DNA from: RUG14300 sp964619685
Lineage (GTDB): Bacteria > Bacillota > Clostridia > Christensenellales > CAG-1252
Assembly (NCBI GenBank): GCA_964619685.1
Contig: CAZUET010000092.1
Span: 1 to 7,118 of the forward strand
DNA: 7,118 bases
Direction: 5' to 3'
Part shown: piece by piece, positions 6,037-7,118 of the stretch
Numbering within the stretch: position 1 is the stretch's first letter
Layout: every line of letters begins with the position of its first letter
The notes under the pieces: model-generated
Databases searched by the model: none
Told to the model about the DNA's origin: nothing
The model's input: the letters and a program-made list of their open reading frames with translations, nothing else
Made by a program: the position numbers and the translations under genes

Positions 6037-7049
6037 TGACTGTCCACCTCGTTATCTTCCGAAGAAGCCTCGTCATCCTCATCAACAAATACAGGTAGCT
6101 CGTCCAATATATCGTCATCTTTTTCGATAAAAGCAGTATCCTTGTCTACCGACTCTAAATCAAGTATATTTTTACCACTACGCAAGCCAAGATCAACAAA
6201 ATCAGGATAATCTGTCTTATTGATAAATTTATCGAATACGCTAAGACAAAATGCGGTTTGCAGAGATACTGCATAGTATATTCCGACAGTCAACACAACG
6301 CAAGCGACCACTATCTTAGCTATTATCCACGGCAAGCACCAGCACACAACAAAGGGCAGTACGCTCAATATACATACACCAAGTGAAGTGAGTAATTTCT
6401 TAAAGGTCAAAACGGCACTATTCGCTATAAGCTTACCAAACTTAACATTATATAGCGATGAATGTGCTAAAGCCATAGCGGTAATAGCCAAAAGCAACAC
6501 CCCTGCAACACAGCATAAGCATATCGATACAATCCAGAAAAATGAGTTTTCCTCAGTCATAGTAAGCAATGCAGTCGACGCAAAATATTGCAAGAATAAC
6601 ACTATCAAGCCAACTACTAAGCCCATCATAGCAAACTGTTTCCAGCTATCCTTGACTCCCTTAAAAAAGTCTGCGGACGGCTTAACGGGTTGCCCCCAAA
6701 ACAGTCTGCGGATTACATAAAATGCACCGGACAGACCAATAAATGCAACCATCATCAATAGCGCATCCACGCCGTATTGAAATAGGGATAAGTTAATAAG
6801 ATGCGAAAAATGCTCCACAGGCTCCATTCCTTGAACAAACTCGCTGACCGCCCATCCGCTATACAGATCCCAAGCCAATAGCGGTAGCCAAAACACCCCG
6901 CAGAGAAGATTGGTGATAAGCAACGCATTGAAACGGGTGCGAAAAATAACAAAGAGTTGACGAACCCTATTTGATGGCAGTTTATTGCTGTCAAAATCCT
7001 CGGCATTACCCTTACCATACATCAATTTGTAGACAAATCCTTTCTTCAT
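6033..7049 (-). CDS. DUF624/YesL-like six-helix membrane protein with acidic C-terminal tail
   Basis: 338 residues. Hydrophobic segments at about 42-62, 93-114, 137-157, 170-192, 219-238 and 241-264 predict six membrane helices. The first helix (NALLITNLLCGVFWLP), the segment GAFYVIRRLFWGQPV, and FFKGVKDSWKQFA before helix 3 resemble DUF624 proteins such as B. subtilis YesL, which lies beside a CUT1 importer for pectin-derived sugars; the molecular role of DUF624 is unknown to me. Typical members are about 200-220 residues. The extra length here is an N-terminal extension and a tail with 19 Asp/Glu among the last 42 residues. The start overlaps the preceding stop as TAATG. The nearest ribosome-binding-like GGAG is 14 nt upstream, longer than optimal, so translation may depend on coupling. 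Its stop overlaps the ATPase start. Family assignment is by pattern and should be confirmed by a profile search. Confidence 0.65.
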   Translation of the reverse strand: MKKGFVYKLMYGKGNAEDFDSNKLPSNRVRQLFVIFRTRFNALLITNLLCGVFWLPLLAWDLYSGWAVSEFVQGMEPVEHFSHLINLSLFQYGVDALLMMVAFIGLSGAFYVIRRLFWGQPVKPSADFFKGVKDSWKQFAMMGLVVGLIVLFLQYFASTALLTMTEENSFFWIVSICLCCVAGVLLLAITAMALAHSSLYNVKFGKLIANSAVLTFKKLLTSLGVCILSVLPFVVCWCLPWIIAKIVVACVVLTVGIYYAVSLQTAFCLSVFDKFINKTDYPDFVDLGLRSGKNILDLESVDKDTAFIEKDDDILDELPVFVDEDDEASSEDNEVDSQ

Positions 7050-7118
7050 TACTTGGTAAAATACTCCAATATCGCTTCTAAAAGCACATCGTTTTTATGT
7101 GAATTGGCACTAAATAGA
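7049..7118 (-). CDS. C-terminal end of an upstream gene, cut by the window edge
   Basis: Reading the minus strand from 7117 gives 22 in-frame codons without a stop, ending in NDVLLEAILEYFTK and then TAA at 7051-7049. The TAA shares its last base with the ATG of the DUF624 gene, the arrangement seen inside operons. The other two frames do not show this junction: the frame starting at 7118 meets a stop at its third codon. The tail looks like an amphipathic helix. Operon context would allow a solute-binding protein or another transporter part, but the fragment is too short to identify. Confidence 0.6.
   Translation of the reverse strand, partial: LFSANSHKNDVLLEAILEYFTK

Noticed and set aside
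6388..6720. Plus-strand open frame of 110 codons inside the DUF624-like gene
   Set aside because: Antisense to a membrane protein gene, with no ribosome binding site and no recognisable features.

Overview
The window reads as chromosomal DNA of an uncultured, moderately AT-rich gut-type Firmicute, most likely a clostridial lineage. This rests on strong AGGAG-type ribosome binding sites, a consensus sigma-A promoter, intrinsic terminators, a lipobox lipoprotein, an InlB/Listeria-Bacteroides-type repeat, and the HxHxDxNxDGKCDxCG surface-protein motif that I associate with uncultured Clostridia. The taxonomic call is an inference from style, not from a marker gene.

All genes lie on the minus strand, so transcription runs from position 7118 towards 1. 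The right part (7118 to about 2620) is the 3' half of a tightly packed operon. It holds the last 22 codons of an unseen upstream gene (stop overlapping the next start as TAATG), a six-helix DUF624/YesL-like membrane protein with a long acidic tail, and a MalK/MsmK-like ABC ATPase coupled through an ATGA overlap, with an altered D-loop and a long C-terminal region. After 32 nt comes a cytoplasmic glycoside hydrolase family 2 enzyme with both catalytic glutamates, followed by a good intrinsic terminator. YesL-like proteins, CUT1 sugar ABC transporters and intracellular GH2 enzymes often occur together, so the simplest reading is an oligosaccharide uptake and hydrolysis operon. Its permeases and solute-binding protein, if present, lie upstream of this window.

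The left part (about 2620 to 1) is a separate transcription unit. A 460-bp AT-rich non-coding stretch carries a near-consensus promoter (TTGACA, 17 bp, TAAACT), a perfect 10-bp inverted repeat just upstream of it, a weak cre-like sequence inside the promoter spacer, and a 12-bp direct repeat. It drives a 690-residue surface lipoprotein with two putative metal-binding CxxC modules, an InlB-type repeat and two CBM9-like domains, followed by a terminator-like hairpin. This protein probably binds polysaccharide or glycan at the cell surface and may complement the adjacent uptake operon.

I did not find a clearly new type of system. The points most worth checking are the ATPase (D-loop Asp to Ala, unusual C-terminal half) coupled to the DUF624 protein, and the compact duplicated His/Asp/Cys module beside the lipid anchor of the surface protein.
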